A stretch of DNA of 64,000 nt from contig NZ_JAECZC010000007.1 of the NCBI RefSeq assembly GCF_016056305.1, positions 191,022 through 255,021 on the forward strand, read 5' to 3'. Below are positions 26,578-36,203 of this stretch, in pieces. The position numbers and the translations under genes were made by a program. This DNA is from Amazonocrinis nigriterrae CENA67. Its GTDB lineage: Bacteria; Cyanobacteriota; Cyanobacteriia; Cyanobacteriales; Nostocaceae. Position 1 is the first letter of the stretch; the number at the start of each line of letters is the position of its first letter. Under the pieces are notes generated by a model that worked only from the letters and a program-made list of their open reading frames with translations, was not told where the DNA came from and searched no databases.

Positions 26578-28785
26578 ATGCCCCATTCCCAATTCCCAAT
26601 TCCCAAATTGAAACCAAATCGTGTCCGCACTTCTACACTTTTGCAAATGGAAGCAGTTGAATGTGGTGCGGCTGCTTTGGGAATAATTCTTAGCTATTAC
26701 GGTCGAATTGTTCCTTTGGCTAAACTGCGGGAAGATTGTGGTGTCTCGCGGGATGGTAGCAAAGCTTTTAATATCCTCAAAGCTGCTAAAAATTATGGAC
26801 TCAATGCTAAAGGTTTGAAATTGTCTCTAGAAAAGGTGACAACTACCCGTCTTCCTTATATTGCCTTTTGGAATTTTAACCATTTTCTCGTCGTAGAAGG
26901 ATATAGCAAAAAATGCGTTTACCTCAACGATCCCGCCAATGGTCACAGAACAGTTAGTTGGGAAGAATTTGACCGTGCATACACTGGTGTTGCGCTGGTG
27001 ATGGAACCAGGAGCGGACTTTCGCAAGGGAGGCACAAAAAATCACATTGTCTCAGCCTTAACTACCCGCTTACAAAACTCACAGAGTACTATCTTGTTTT
27101 GCTTGCTGGCAGGGTTATTGCTAACATTGCCTCGATTAGCAGTACCAGCCTTTGCTCAGGTATTCATTGATGAAATTTTAGTTCAAGACCGTCAACAATG
27201 GCTACGACCTTTGTTGTTAGGAATGGTTATGACTGCTCTATTACGGGCGTTCTTAGCTAGACTGCGGCTTACCTACCTGCGGCGACTGATGGTAAAGTTA
27301 TCAGTCAGTATGTCAGGACAGTTTCTTTGGCATATCTTGCGATTACCCATTGGGTTTTATGCCCAGCGCTTTGCTGGGGAAATCAGCAGTCGGATGCAAA
27401 TTAATGACAAAGTTGCAGAAATACTTTCAGGGCGTTTGGCAACTACAGTCATTGATGCAGTGATGATGGTTTTTTACCTGCTGATCATGATTCAGTATGA
27501 TCAATTGCTGAGTGCGATCGCAGTTTATTTTGCTGCTATCAACATTCTTGCCCTGCTATTTTTATCGCAAACTCGCGTCGACGCCAATATGCGGCTAGCT
27601 CAGGAATATGGCAAGGTAGCTGGGGTGGCGGTTAGTGGCATCCAAACAATAGAAACCGTCAAAGCTTCTGGACTGGAGTCAGATTTATTTGCTCGGTTTG
27701 CGGGTTATTATGCCAAAGCACTCAACGCTGAACAAAAATTAGGTTTACAAACTCAAATTATTGCTACATTACCGACCATTTTAACCGCTCTGACCACAGC
27801 TTTTATCTTGCTAGTTGGTGGTTTACAGGTAATGGATGGAAGTCTTAGTATTGGGATGCTGGTTGCCTACCAAAGTTTAACCCAGAGCTTCTTAGAACCA
27901 GTTAATAGCCTCGTCAATTTTGGCAGTACCCTGCAAGATTTAGAAGCTGACTTAAACCGCCTTGATGATGTGTTGCAAAATTCAGTTGACTCAGAAGTGG
28001 AGGAAAAGCAGGAGGTAGGGGGAGTGAGGAGAGAAATTACTTCTTCATCTCCCTGGCAATTACATGGACATGTTGAGTTACGAAATATCACCTTTGGCTA
28101 CAGTCGTGTAGAACCTCCGTTAATTGACAATTTGAGCTTAATTGTCAAGCCAGGGCAACGAATAGCACTTGTAGGGGGAAGTGGTTCTGGTAAATCTACT
28201 ATTGCTAAATTAATTTGCGGTCTTTATCAGCCTTGGGATGGAGAAATCTGCTTTGATGGTGTAGGGCGATCGCAGATTAAACGCTCTGTCCTTGCTAATT
28301 GTTTGGCAATGGTTGAACAGGATATTTTTTTATTTGCAGGGACTGTGCGAGAAAATATCACTCTTTGGGACTTTACTGTGCCAGAAGCTGATTTAGTGCA
28401 GGCTTGCCAGGATGCAGCTATTCATGATGCGATCGCATCTATGCCTGGAAAATATGACTTTGAGTTGATTGAGGGCGGCATGAATATTAGCGGTGGGCAA
28501 CGTCAGCGTTTAGAAATTGCCCGCGCTTTGGTCAGAAATCCCTCTGTGTTAGTACTTGATGAAGCAACAAGTGCCCTAGATGCCCAAACAGAACTGACTA
28601 TTAATCGTAATTTACAACAGCGTGGTTGTTCCTGTATTGTAGTAGCCCATCGTCTCAGTACAATTCGCTACTGTGATGAAATTATTGTCCTAGAGCAAGG
28701 TAAAATCGTGCAGCGTGGCACTCATGAAGAATTATGGCAGCAAGGTGGAACTTATGTCCGTTTACTCCAGGCGACACAGATATAA
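26578..28785 (+). CDS. NHLM-type C39 peptidase/ABC exporter
   Basis: 735 residues from ATG 26578. The true start is uncertain because the first codons are made of the TTCCCAA heptamer repeat. The N-terminal C39 peptidase has the catalytic Cys in QMEAVECGAAALG, His in FNHFLVVEG and Asp in LNDPANG; it removes the leader after Gly-Gly. Six transmembrane helices follow (about 170-470), then the ATPase with Walker A GGSGSGKST, signature ISGGQRQRLEIARAL and Walker B VLVLDEATSALD. It cleaves and exports the modified peptide. It is immediately downstream of the adaptor gene. Confidence 0.94.
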   Translation: MPHSQFPIPKLKPNRVRTSTLLQMEAVECGAAALGIILSYYGRIVPLAKLREDCGVSRDGSKAFNILKAAKNYGLNAKGLKLSLEKVTTTRLPYIAFWNFNHFLVVEGYSKKCVYLNDPANGHRTVSWEEFDRAYTGVALVMEPGADFRKGGTKNHIVSALTTRLQNSQSTILFCLLAGLLLTLPRLAVPAFAQVFIDEILVQDRQQWLRPLLLGMVMTALLRAFLARLRLTYLRRLMVKLSVSMSGQFLWHILRLPIGFYAQRFAGEISSRMQINDKVAEILSGRLATTVIDAVMMVFYLLIMIQYDQLLSAIAVYFAAINILALLFLSQTRVDANMRLAQEYGKVAGVAVSGIQTIETVKASGLESDLFARFAGYYAKALNAEQKLGLQTQIIATLPTILTALTTAFILLVGGLQVMDGSLSIGMLVAYQSLTQSFLEPVNSLVNFGSTLQDLEADLNRLDDVLQNSVDSEVEEKQEVGGVRREITSSSPWQLHGHVELRNITFGYSRVEPPLIDNLSLIVKPGQRIALVGGSGSGKSTIAKLICGLYQPWDGEICFDGVGRSQIKRSVLANCLAMVEQDIFLFAGTVRENITLWDFTVPEADLVQACQDAAIHDAIASMPGKYDFELIEGGMNISGGQRQRLEIARALVRNPSVLVLDEATSALDAQTELTINRNLQQRGCSCIVVAHRLSTIRYCDEIIVLEQGKIVQRGTHEELWQQGGTYVRLLQATQI

Positions 28786-28904
28786 TTAAGCCAAAAAGCA
28801 ATAGGCAATAGTCATAAGAGTTTTAGCCTATTTCATTTTTGTTTACATCAGTTTGATTTTATTGTGCCAACTTACTTAAGATATTTGAATCCCACTTCCT
28901 ATGA

Positions 28905-31766
28905 ATGAGTAGCCCGCAGGTGAATTTCTTTCCCAGACTATGCTCTCTTGAGGTAAACGAATCAGCGTTTCTGGATAATCCAGAAACATTGTGGATAGTG
29001 CAGTCTGGAACATTAGCGGTGTTTGCCGCTAATGTTAAAAATGGTTTAGGCTCAGAGCGTCGCCACTATCTGTTTCATGTCAGTGCTGGTGAGGCCGTGT
29101 TTGGTACATCTGGAGAATGGGGATTTGTGGTAGTGGCAATAGCACCCACAAAATTATGCCAGATGTTAATGGCTGATTTGGAACCACTCGCACTTTTAGA
29201 AGGTTGGATATACCATTTAGGTCAATCTCTCGGCGCTCAGCAAACAGTTTTGGCAACACCATTAAACCTTGTGCAGGTGCAGCCGAACAGGCATAATTTT
29301 TCATTATCGACTGGTGAAGCACTACAATTGTGGCAAAAAACACTTGTATGGGTGAAGTTGCAGCAAGGTAATACTCGCTGGATGGGGGTTGCTGAACTAA
29401 CGATAAATCCCACCTCGCCAGTGTTTCCGCTCACGAGTGGCATGTGGCTAGAAGCAGAAAATACGGTTACTGGAGAGATATGGCCTGTAAATTTCCAAAA
29501 TACTGCGGAAATGTTCGCAGGTTTGGCAACTTTACATAATTATTTCTTCTACTACTTGAATTTACTGTTAAACAAGGAAGCAAAATTTTGGCAGTTTCAG
29601 GAACGAGAACAACTTAATCAGCAAGTCGTACAACGAGCGCTCTCTGAGTTAGCGGCAGTTTTGCACCCGCAACAAGAGGCTGTATTTGTTCAAGAAGGGC
29701 CGCCCTTGTTGATAGCATTGGCAGCAGTCGGCAGGGTACTGGGGATAGAGATTCGTCCGCCAGCAGATGATTTCAGTTCTGCTCAAGACCCTGTAGCAGC
29801 CATCGCCAGAGCATCGCAAATTCATATTCGGCGGATAAGTTTAACAGATGGTTGGTGGCGACAGGATCAAGGGCCTCTGTTAGCTTATACCCAGTTAGAA
29901 AGCCGCCCAGTAGCTTTGTTGCCTACAGATAATAAGGGTTATATCGTATTTGACCCAATAGTACGAACTCGCATAGCCGTAAATGCATCAGTCGCCAAAA
30001 CACTATCAGATGTAGCTTACGTTTTGTATCGACCATTACCCAAAGCTGTGAATAATGCCATTGAGCTGCTTCAGTTTGGGGTGAAGGGCTATGAAAAAGA
30101 TATCACCTGTATTGTAGTAGTGGGGATAATGGGAACGTTGCTGGGAATGATTGCACCCCAGGCAACCACAATTTTAGTCAACAATGCTATTCCTGATGGC
30201 GATCGCACTTTACTGTGGCAGATAGGATTAGTATTGTTAGCAGCGGCTTTTGGACAGTTAGCTTTTCAGATTGCCCAAAGTATTATTACCTTACGAGTCG
30301 AAAGTGCTACTGACAGCGTATTGCAACCAGCTATCTGGGATCGGCTGCTCAGATTAAGTCCAGGTTTTTTTCGTCAATACGCTTCTGGAGATTTGGTTAA
30401 CCGCGTCATGGCGGTGAGGCAAATTCATGAACAACTCAGTGGTGCAACCCAAAGAACTTTATTGAGTGGAGTTTTTGCTTTATTCAATTTAGCACTGATG
30501 TTTGTTTACAGTCGGCAACTAGCTATTGTGGGAGTCAGTTTAGCAATTGTTGCTGCTGTAGTAACGGCTATTTCCAACTGGCTGTTAGTAAGGAAATCAC
30601 AAAAACAGCAAGAACTAAATGGTGCAATTCAAGGACTCACCGTGCAACTGATTAATGGTGTCGCTAAATTGCGGGTAGCAATGGCAGAAGAACGAGCATT
30701 CGCAGCTTGGGCAAAAAAGTACAGCCAGCAGATTCGCTTGAAAGCGAGTTGGCAACAAATAAAAGATGGCGTTTCTATATTTAACGAAGCACTTCCCTTG
30801 ATGAGTACTGTGCTGCTGTTTGGGTTTGTCATGTTGTTGATGCAGACACGCTTGAATATTGGTACGTTTGTTGCTTTTAACTATGCTTTGACAATTTTTA
30901 TCAAGGGAGTGACTGACCTGAGCAATACCGTAACTGATATGTTGGGTATTGTACCAATTTGGGAACAGGCCAAGCCAATTTGGCGATCGCAGCCAGAATC
31001 AGACTCAACTAAAACAAATCCTGGAAAGTTAAGCGGTCGCATCGCACTGGATCGTGTTAGCTTTCACTACTCACAGAATAAAAGTTTAATCCTTAACGAT
31101 GTCAGCCTCCATGGTGAACCAGGAGAATTTATAGCGATTGTTGGCCCTTCTGGAAGCGGAAAATCAACAATATTGCGTTTGTTGTTGGGGTTTGAGACTC
31201 CATTAACAGGCAGTGTTTACTATGATGGCAAAGACTTGACACAGTTGGATATTCAGGCTGTGCGAAGACAATTAGGGGTGGTACTGCAAAATGGCAAAAT
31301 TGGCACAGGCTCAATTTTTGAGAATATAACTGCTGGAGCTTTGGTAACGCAAGAACAAGCCTGGGAAGCGGCACGAATGGCAGGCTTGGCTGATGACATT
31401 AAGCAAATGCCAATGGGGATGTACACCATAATTAGCGAGGGAGGTACTAATCTTTCTGGTGGACAACGGCAAAGATTATTGATTGCGCGATCGCTTGTTT
31501 CAAAGCCTAAAATTATCTTGATGGATGAGGCAACTAGTGCCTTGGACAACCGCACCCAGGCAATTGTGACTGAAAGTTTAGCTAAGTTAAATGCTACCAG
31601 AGTGGTGATTGCTCATCGTCTCAGCACGATTCGTAATGCTGATCGCATCTATGTTATTGATGCTGGTTCTGTCGTGCAGGTAGGTAATTTTGCGGAATTG
31701 ATTGCTCAAGAAGGATTATTTGCCAGACTGGTAGCCCAACAGTTAGCAGAGGAGCTTAAAAGCTGA
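28905..31766 (+). CDS. NHLM bacteriocin system ABC transporter, second ATP-binding exporter
   Basis: 953 residues. Residues about 1-130 resemble a cyclic-nucleotide-binding/cupin barrel (ESAFLDNPETLWIVQSGTLAVF), and 130-400 are an uncharacterised soluble segment usual in this NHLM subfamily. The transmembrane domain spans about 400-690. The ATPase has Walker A GPSGSGKST, signature LSGGQRQRLLIARSL and Walker B IILMDEATSALD. No peptidase Cys is present, so it probably pairs with the C39 exporter as a half-transporter. A 119-base gap separates them. The ATG at 28905 is preferred because the ATG at 28901 runs into a stop. Confidence 0.92.
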   Translation: MSSPQVNFFPRLCSLEVNESAFLDNPETLWIVQSGTLAVFAANVKNGLGSERRHYLFHVSAGEAVFGTSGEWGFVVVAIAPTKLCQMLMADLEPLALLEGWIYHLGQSLGAQQTVLATPLNLVQVQPNRHNFSLSTGEALQLWQKTLVWVKLQQGNTRWMGVAELTINPTSPVFPLTSGMWLEAENTVTGEIWPVNFQNTAEMFAGLATLHNYFFYYLNLLLNKEAKFWQFQEREQLNQQVVQRALSELAAVLHPQQEAVFVQEGPPLLIALAAVGRVLGIEIRPPADDFSSAQDPVAAIARASQIHIRRISLTDGWWRQDQGPLLAYTQLESRPVALLPTDNKGYIVFDPIVRTRIAVNASVAKTLSDVAYVLYRPLPKAVNNAIELLQFGVKGYEKDITCIVVVGIMGTLLGMIAPQATTILVNNAIPDGDRTLLWQIGLVLLAAAFGQLAFQIAQSIITLRVESATDSVLQPAIWDRLLRLSPGFFRQYASGDLVNRVMAVRQIHEQLSGATQRTLLSGVFALFNLALMFVYSRQLAIVGVSLAIVAAVVTAISNWLLVRKSQKQQELNGAIQGLTVQLINGVAKLRVAMAEERAFAAWAKKYSQQIRLKASWQQIKDGVSIFNEALPLMSTVLLFGFVMLLMQTRLNIGTFVAFNYALTIFIKGVTDLSNTVTDMLGIVPIWEQAKPIWRSQPESDSTKTNPGKLSGRIALDRVSFHYSQNKSLILNDVSLHGEPGEFIAIVGPSGSGKSTILRLLLGFETPLTGSVYYDGKDLTQLDIQAVRRQLGVVLQNGKIGTGSIFENITAGALVTQEQAWEAARMAGLADDIKQMPMGMYTIISEGGTNLSGGQRQRLLIARSLVSKPKIILMDEATSALDNRTQAIVTESLAKLNATRVVIAHRLSTIRNADRIYVIDAGSVVQVGNFAELIAQEGLFARLVAQQLAEELKS

Positions 31767-32278
31767 TTCATAAACAAAAGTTTAAGATTGCTAATTAACT
31801 TTATCCCCAAATTATTAGCTGCTTCTTCTCAAAAACGTCTTTGCATTTATCGCACTTTGCTAAAAGTTAACGTGAGTTCGATGAACCTCTCCCTCCAGGC
31901 TTCCCCTACGGTGTACACACAAGTCCTGAAATTATGCCTAACGCTTGGTTTCGTCTAGCTAATGCAGACTTTTCACGGGATCTGGAAAACCCCTCTCCAA
32001 ACCTCTCCCCTACAAGGAGAGAGGCTTTAATTACTCCCCCTTCCCTTCAAGGGAAGGGGGCTGGGGGGTTAGGTCTGGCGTTAACTTTTCCACATGACGT
32101 GAAAAGTCAGAGCTAATGAGGCACGAGTTACCAAACGCCGCCCCAAAGCTTACCCCTTCATGACCAAAAAGAGGTACGAATTATGCCAACAATTACAAAC
32201 TATTTAATTGATAAGCGTTTCTACTTTTCTTAATGCCATTCGACTTAAGTGTTGAGTATCTCTGCAAATACTTTTATA
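31767..32278. repeat. Gene-free stretch with interspersed palindromic repeats
   Basis: 31868-31885 (TTAACGTGAGTTCGATGA) recurs at 36674. 31988-32085 contains the common cyanobacterial pattern CCCCTCTCC...GGAGAGAGG and CCCTTCCCTT...AAGGGAAGGG, two stacked hairpins. No gene is supported. A 16-codon frame near 32184 is too short to call. Confidence 0.6.
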
Positions 32279-32297
32279 GATAATGATAATCATTAAA
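32279..32297. promoter_or_regulatory. Fur-box-like site
   Basis: GATAATGATAATCATTAAA matches the classical Fur-box consensus at 17 of 19 positions. It lies 7 bases before a strong hairpin and about 350 bases before the regulator gene at 32651. No iron gene is adjacent. The site could control the regulator gene or a short hairpin-containing RNA. Binding is inference. Confidence 0.6.
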
Positions 32298-32303
32298 GGG
32301 TTT

Positions 32304-32340
32304 GGGGTAAAGAGGCTAGCATTGCTAGCCTCTTTACCCC
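32304..32340. terminator. Perfect 17-bp hairpin with 3-base loop
   Basis: GGGGTAAAGAGGCTAGC and its exact inverse, separated by ATT. The following bases CTAATTTTCTG contain a short T-run on the plus strand. It may end transcription entering from the lanthipeptide operon or form the body of a small RNA starting at the Fur-box region. Confidence 0.65.
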
Positions 32341-32650
32341 CTAATTTTCTGTTAAATGTTACGACTATTTTCTGCCTCAGTTCTCTCGATGCACAACAAA
32401 AATCTTTAATGTTTTAATTCCAACTGCACTAAAATTAGTCAATTTTAAACATCTACAAAATTGGTTTACAAATTACTGCCACTGTATCTTATAAACCTGC
32501 AATTTGCTGTATGAAAGCTGAGACTCAAATTGTTGTACAGACTGACTTATAAATTATTGGACAGATGTTTTGATTTTACACTATTGGGATGTAAGGAGTT
32601 ATTTCAAAAATCAAATAAAATTTCTATATACAAAGAAAAATAGTGTTGTG

Positions 32651-34996
32651 ATGAAAATCTTGTTGATCGAAGATGACGAAGTTTTAGCAAGTATTTTGTT
32701 GCAGTCTCTTTCCCAACAATACTATGCTGTTGAAATCGCACGAGACGGACAAGTTGGCTGGGAATATGTCCAAAATACAAGCTACGACCTCATATTGACG
32801 GATGTAGGATTGCCGAAACTGGATGGCATTACTTTATGTCAGCGTTTACGTTCTAGTGGCTGTTCCACTCCCATTTTATTGATCACAGCAAAAGATGAAA
32901 CTAATGATCGCATTCGTGGACTCGATGCTGGAGCAGATGATTATCTAATTAAACCTTTAAATTTGGAAGAACTCCAAGCAAGGGTACGTGCTTTATTACG
33001 TCGCAGCGATATTCCCCGTCCTCCAGTGCTAGAAGTTGGGGCATTGCGGTTAGATCCAAGTATTTGTGAAGTAACATACAATAATCAAGTTCTCAACTTA
33101 ACCCCCAAAGAATACAGTCTACTGGAGCTATTACTGCGGAATCCATCGCGGGTTTTTAGTCGGGGAGATATTATCGAACATCTCTGGACTTTTGACGACC
33201 CACCCCAAGAGGAAACTGTTAAATCCCATATTAAGTGGTTACGACATAAGTTGAAAGTAGTTGGGGCCGTAGACTGGATTGAAAACGTTTATGGTCTGGG
33301 ATATCGCTTAAAATCCCAAAAAGTTATTATTAGTGGAAATAACGAAAGAGAAATAACTCAAAAAAATACAAATCATAATTCTTCCATACCCAATAGTTCC
33401 TCATCTGTTGAACAGCAGTTTAACCAGGCAATGAAGACGTTGTGGAGTCAATATCAGGGGTTAATGATACAGCGAATGGAGGTACTGCAACAAGCAGCAT
33501 CAGAAATCTTTAGCGGCACACTAACTATAGAATTACGTAAATCGGCGGGACGGGAAGCCCACAAGCTAGCCGGTGTTTTGGGAATGTTTGAGCAAGAAGC
33601 AGGAACTCAAATAGCGCGGGAAATTGAACAGATTTTAGACAAAAATGGAGAGCTATCACCAGCCCAAAAACACCAACTGATATCACTGATACAAGAGTTA
33701 GGCAAATTGTTAGACCTGATGACACAAAAGGTAGTTAATCAAACACCTACCTCGATTGAGGAAGAGATAAATTCTAAGTTACTGCTGATTGACCCTGATT
33801 TACAACTAGGTTCACAGTTGCAACAAGTTGCATATTCTATGGAGATGCAATGGCAGCAAATAACAACGTTAGAAGGTGCAAAAAACTTCTTGCAAACCAC
33901 ATCACCAGATTTAGTAGTGCTGAATGTAGATGAGATAGGGCAGCGAGAGGAAAGTTTGGCACTAATATTGGATTTAGCAACACACATCCCTCCTGTACCT
34001 GTTCTGGCGCTGGCTGTCAGTGATAAGTTGGTGGATCGCGTGACTTTGGCTCAGTCTGGGGCGCGGGGTTTTCTCGTAAAGCCTGTCACTGCAAGTCAAG
34101 TTTGCAAAACTGCGTCTCAAATATTACAGTCTACCCGTTCTTTAACAGCAAATGTATTGGTAGTTGATGATGATCCGGTGATTTTAGCAGCATTAGAGCC
34201 AATGTTAAAGCCTTGGGGAATGCGAATGACTGGATTGGACGATCCCTTACGTTTCTGGGAGGTATTACAATCTACTGCACCAGATTTATTGATTTTGGAT
34301 ATAGAAATGCCCCACGTAAGTGGTACAGAACTTTGTCAGACAGTTCGCACAGATCTCCAATGGCAGGAATTACCGATTATATTTCTGACTGCTCACTGGG
34401 AGATGGAAACAGTGCAGCAGGTGTTTGCTGCTGGAGGAGATGATTATGTGGTTAAACCCTTTGTGGAAGCAGAACTGATGGCAAGGATTACCCATCGCTT
34501 AGAACGCAGCCGCCTACTTCAGTCCCTCTCTACCAAAGACCCCCTAACCGGACTAGCAAATCAGTTCCAGTCTAACCGTGACTTACAGTACCTGATTGCT
34601 CAAGCCGAGAAAAATCAGCAATCGGTTTACTTAGTGATATTAACTATCAGTGATTTACGCCAAATTAATATCCAGTACGGTCATGAGGCTGGTAATCAAG
34701 TATTGCAACGATGGAGTCGTCTATTTCAATCGGCATTTTGCTGTGGCGAAATTTTAGGCTATTGGGGTAACGGAGAATTTGTGGTAGGAGTTCCTGTGTT
34801 TACTGAAACAGAACGGCTTGTGATTAACCACCGCCTCAGTGACATTTTAACCAAGCTCCGCCAGCAAGTATTTACAGCTCCCAATGGCGATCGCTTCCAA
34901 GTAAGCTGTTATTTTGCTGTGGTTGACTATCCTAATGATGGACTAAATATCCACTCTCTATACCAAATTGCTATTTCTATGTTGCAGCACAACTAA
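32651..34996 (+). CDS. Multidomain response regulator (REC-wHTH-Hpt-REC-REC-GGDEF-like)
   Basis: 781 residues from the ATG at 32651 (MKILLIEDDE), chosen because the receiver begins there. Receiver 1 is at 1-118 (Asp51). An OmpR-type winged helix follows at about 127-222 (LTPKEYSLLELLL, VKSHIKWLRHKL), then an Hpt domain with AHKLAGVLGMF (His304). Receiver 2 is atypical at about 375-500 (acceptor position reads VLNVDE), and receiver 3 is at about 508-630 (VVDDDP, ILDIEMPHVSG, VVKPF). A final GGDEF-like domain has the signature altered to GNGEF (near 700), so cyclase activity is unlikely. It combines DNA binding and phosphorelay in one chain, as in other cyanobacterial hybrid regulators. Confidence 0.92.
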   Translation: MKILLIEDDEVLASILLQSLSQQYYAVEIARDGQVGWEYVQNTSYDLILTDVGLPKLDGITLCQRLRSSGCSTPILLITAKDETNDRIRGLDAGADDYLIKPLNLEELQARVRALLRRSDIPRPPVLEVGALRLDPSICEVTYNNQVLNLTPKEYSLLELLLRNPSRVFSRGDIIEHLWTFDDPPQEETVKSHIKWLRHKLKVVGAVDWIENVYGLGYRLKSQKVIISGNNEREITQKNTNHNSSIPNSSSSVEQQFNQAMKTLWSQYQGLMIQRMEVLQQAASEIFSGTLTIELRKSAGREAHKLAGVLGMFEQEAGTQIAREIEQILDKNGELSPAQKHQLISLIQELGKLLDLMTQKVVNQTPTSIEEEINSKLLLIDPDLQLGSQLQQVAYSMEMQWQQITTLEGAKNFLQTTSPDLVVLNVDEIGQREESLALILDLATHIPPVPVLALAVSDKLVDRVTLAQSGARGFLVKPVTASQVCKTASQILQSTRSLTANVLVVDDDPVILAALEPMLKPWGMRMTGLDDPLRFWEVLQSTAPDLLILDIEMPHVSGTELCQTVRTDLQWQELPIIFLTAHWEMETVQQVFAAGGDDYVVKPFVEAELMARITHRLERSRLLQSLSTKDPLTGLANQFQSNRDLQYLIAQAEKNQQSVYLVILTISDLRQINIQYGHEAGNQVLQRWSRLFQSAFCCGEILGYWGNGEFVVGVPVFTETERLVINHRLSDILTKLRQQVFTAPNGDRFQVSCYFAVVDYPNDGLNIHSLYQIAISMLQHN

Positions 34997-35425
34997 CTGG
35001 ACTTTAAACTAAAACAGTGTAATGTAGCAATACTAAATCATTTATGAGAAAACATCATAGTCATTGAGCTAAGAGGATGTTTGGAAAGTCAAAAAAAGCT
35101 CTAGTAACGGTAATCTGTCAGTAGACTTGTCCGAAAACTCCTCGCGCCAGACTGTTCAAAGCTTTGAGGCAAAACTTTGATATTTGCGTAAAAACGTAGC
35201 GATCAGCCTTTGAGATAGTTACTATTAGTTTAGAGGCATAAACATTAACTCATTTTTTTTTAGAATTTCTTGACTATTTTTAATAGCTAAATTGGCAGAA
35301 TTAAGCTACTAATTCTCAGCCTAACTAACCCACAGACTGTTAAAATAATCTGCTCATACGTCTCAAGTTTTAAGCGAAATCTTTGTGAGGCTATACGGAA
35401 TATTTTAAGCAATCGAATCAAATGT
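34997..35425. other. Intergenic, nothing recognised
   Basis: AT-rich sequence between two convergent genes (the regulator and the LCAT-like gene). No repeat family, ORF or clear terminator was identified. Confidence 0.5.
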
Positions 35426-36070
35426 TCAAATGAATATTCGATTACTAGACAAAGCCTTATTTTCATCTTTTTGCTGTTGAGTTAATTCTTGTTTTGCCTT
35501 TCTTTTGTGAGGAGTAGTAATGTTTTCACCACCTTGAAAAGCCTTGGGGAGATCCAATAAATAAATTAGCCCAGCCGTATCAAATATATTTTGGCTCAAC
35601 CCAAGGACTGAGGCGCTTTCGCCTTCTTGGATATCCACTAATGCTTGATAATATCCCCTTTCTGGGTCTTGATTCTCATTAGGTAAAGGATAATTTGCAT
35701 TTTTAATTCCTTCTAATCCTTGTACTTCTCTATTAATTATCTCACCACCGTTTGCTTCTTTCTTTGGGGTTATGCCATCAACATCCAATTTCATATGGAA
35801 TTGCCAGGTTTCTGAAGGCAGAATAGCCGTGGTTTTATCTAAATCAGCTTCTGTTACATCAGATTCAACTATTGATGCCGAAGGAACAGTAGAATTATCA
35901 ACTTCTTGGGTGCTGGTATCATTTGACAACCCAGGAATCATTGTCGCCAGTACGAGACTATTAAACCAAAGTGGGTGATCATTTTGAGAACCATCTTTCC
36001 TTGTTTTCAGTCGCGATCCTGCTATGCCTGGAAATAGAATTACAGGATAACGTTTTGTGATGTCGCTCAT
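35426..36070 (-). CDS. LCAT-like alpha/beta-hydrolase N-terminal fragment
   Basis: 214 residues from the ATG at 36070, which follows AAAGGA. The start RYPVILFPGIAGSRL matches the first strand and oxyanion region of lecithin:cholesterol acyltransferase-like lipases, as does DHPLWFNSL. The family is normally 400 residues or more and needs a GxSxGG nucleophile motif, which is absent here. The frame instead ends in a Lys/Gln-rich tail. It is probably a truncated, inactive gene or an N-terminal module of unknown use. No signal peptide is present. Confidence 0.55.
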   Translation of the reverse strand: MSDITKRYPVILFPGIAGSRLKTRKDGSQNDHPLWFNSLVLATMIPGLSNDTSTQEVDNSTVPSASIVESDVTEADLDKTTAILPSETWQFHMKLDVDGITPKKEANGGEIINREVQGLEGIKNANYPLPNENQDPERGYYQALVDIQEGESASVLGLSQNIFDTAGLIYLLDLPKAFQGGENITTPHKRKAKQELTQQQKDENKALSSNRIFI

Positions 36071-36203
36071 TTTTTTTCCTTTTATTACTTGAGTTTTGAG
36101 CAAAGAAACTAAATTTTTGACCTGTTTACAGAACGTAATGGTCTATAAAAATGTTAGAAACAACTTGATTCTTGAAAAGCAGTTTCTACATTTATATTGC
36201 AAC

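Noticed and set aside
32184..32235. 16-codon frame preceded by GAGG before the Fur-box-like site
   Set aside because: Too short and without any recognisable content. It could be a leader peptide but nothing supports it.
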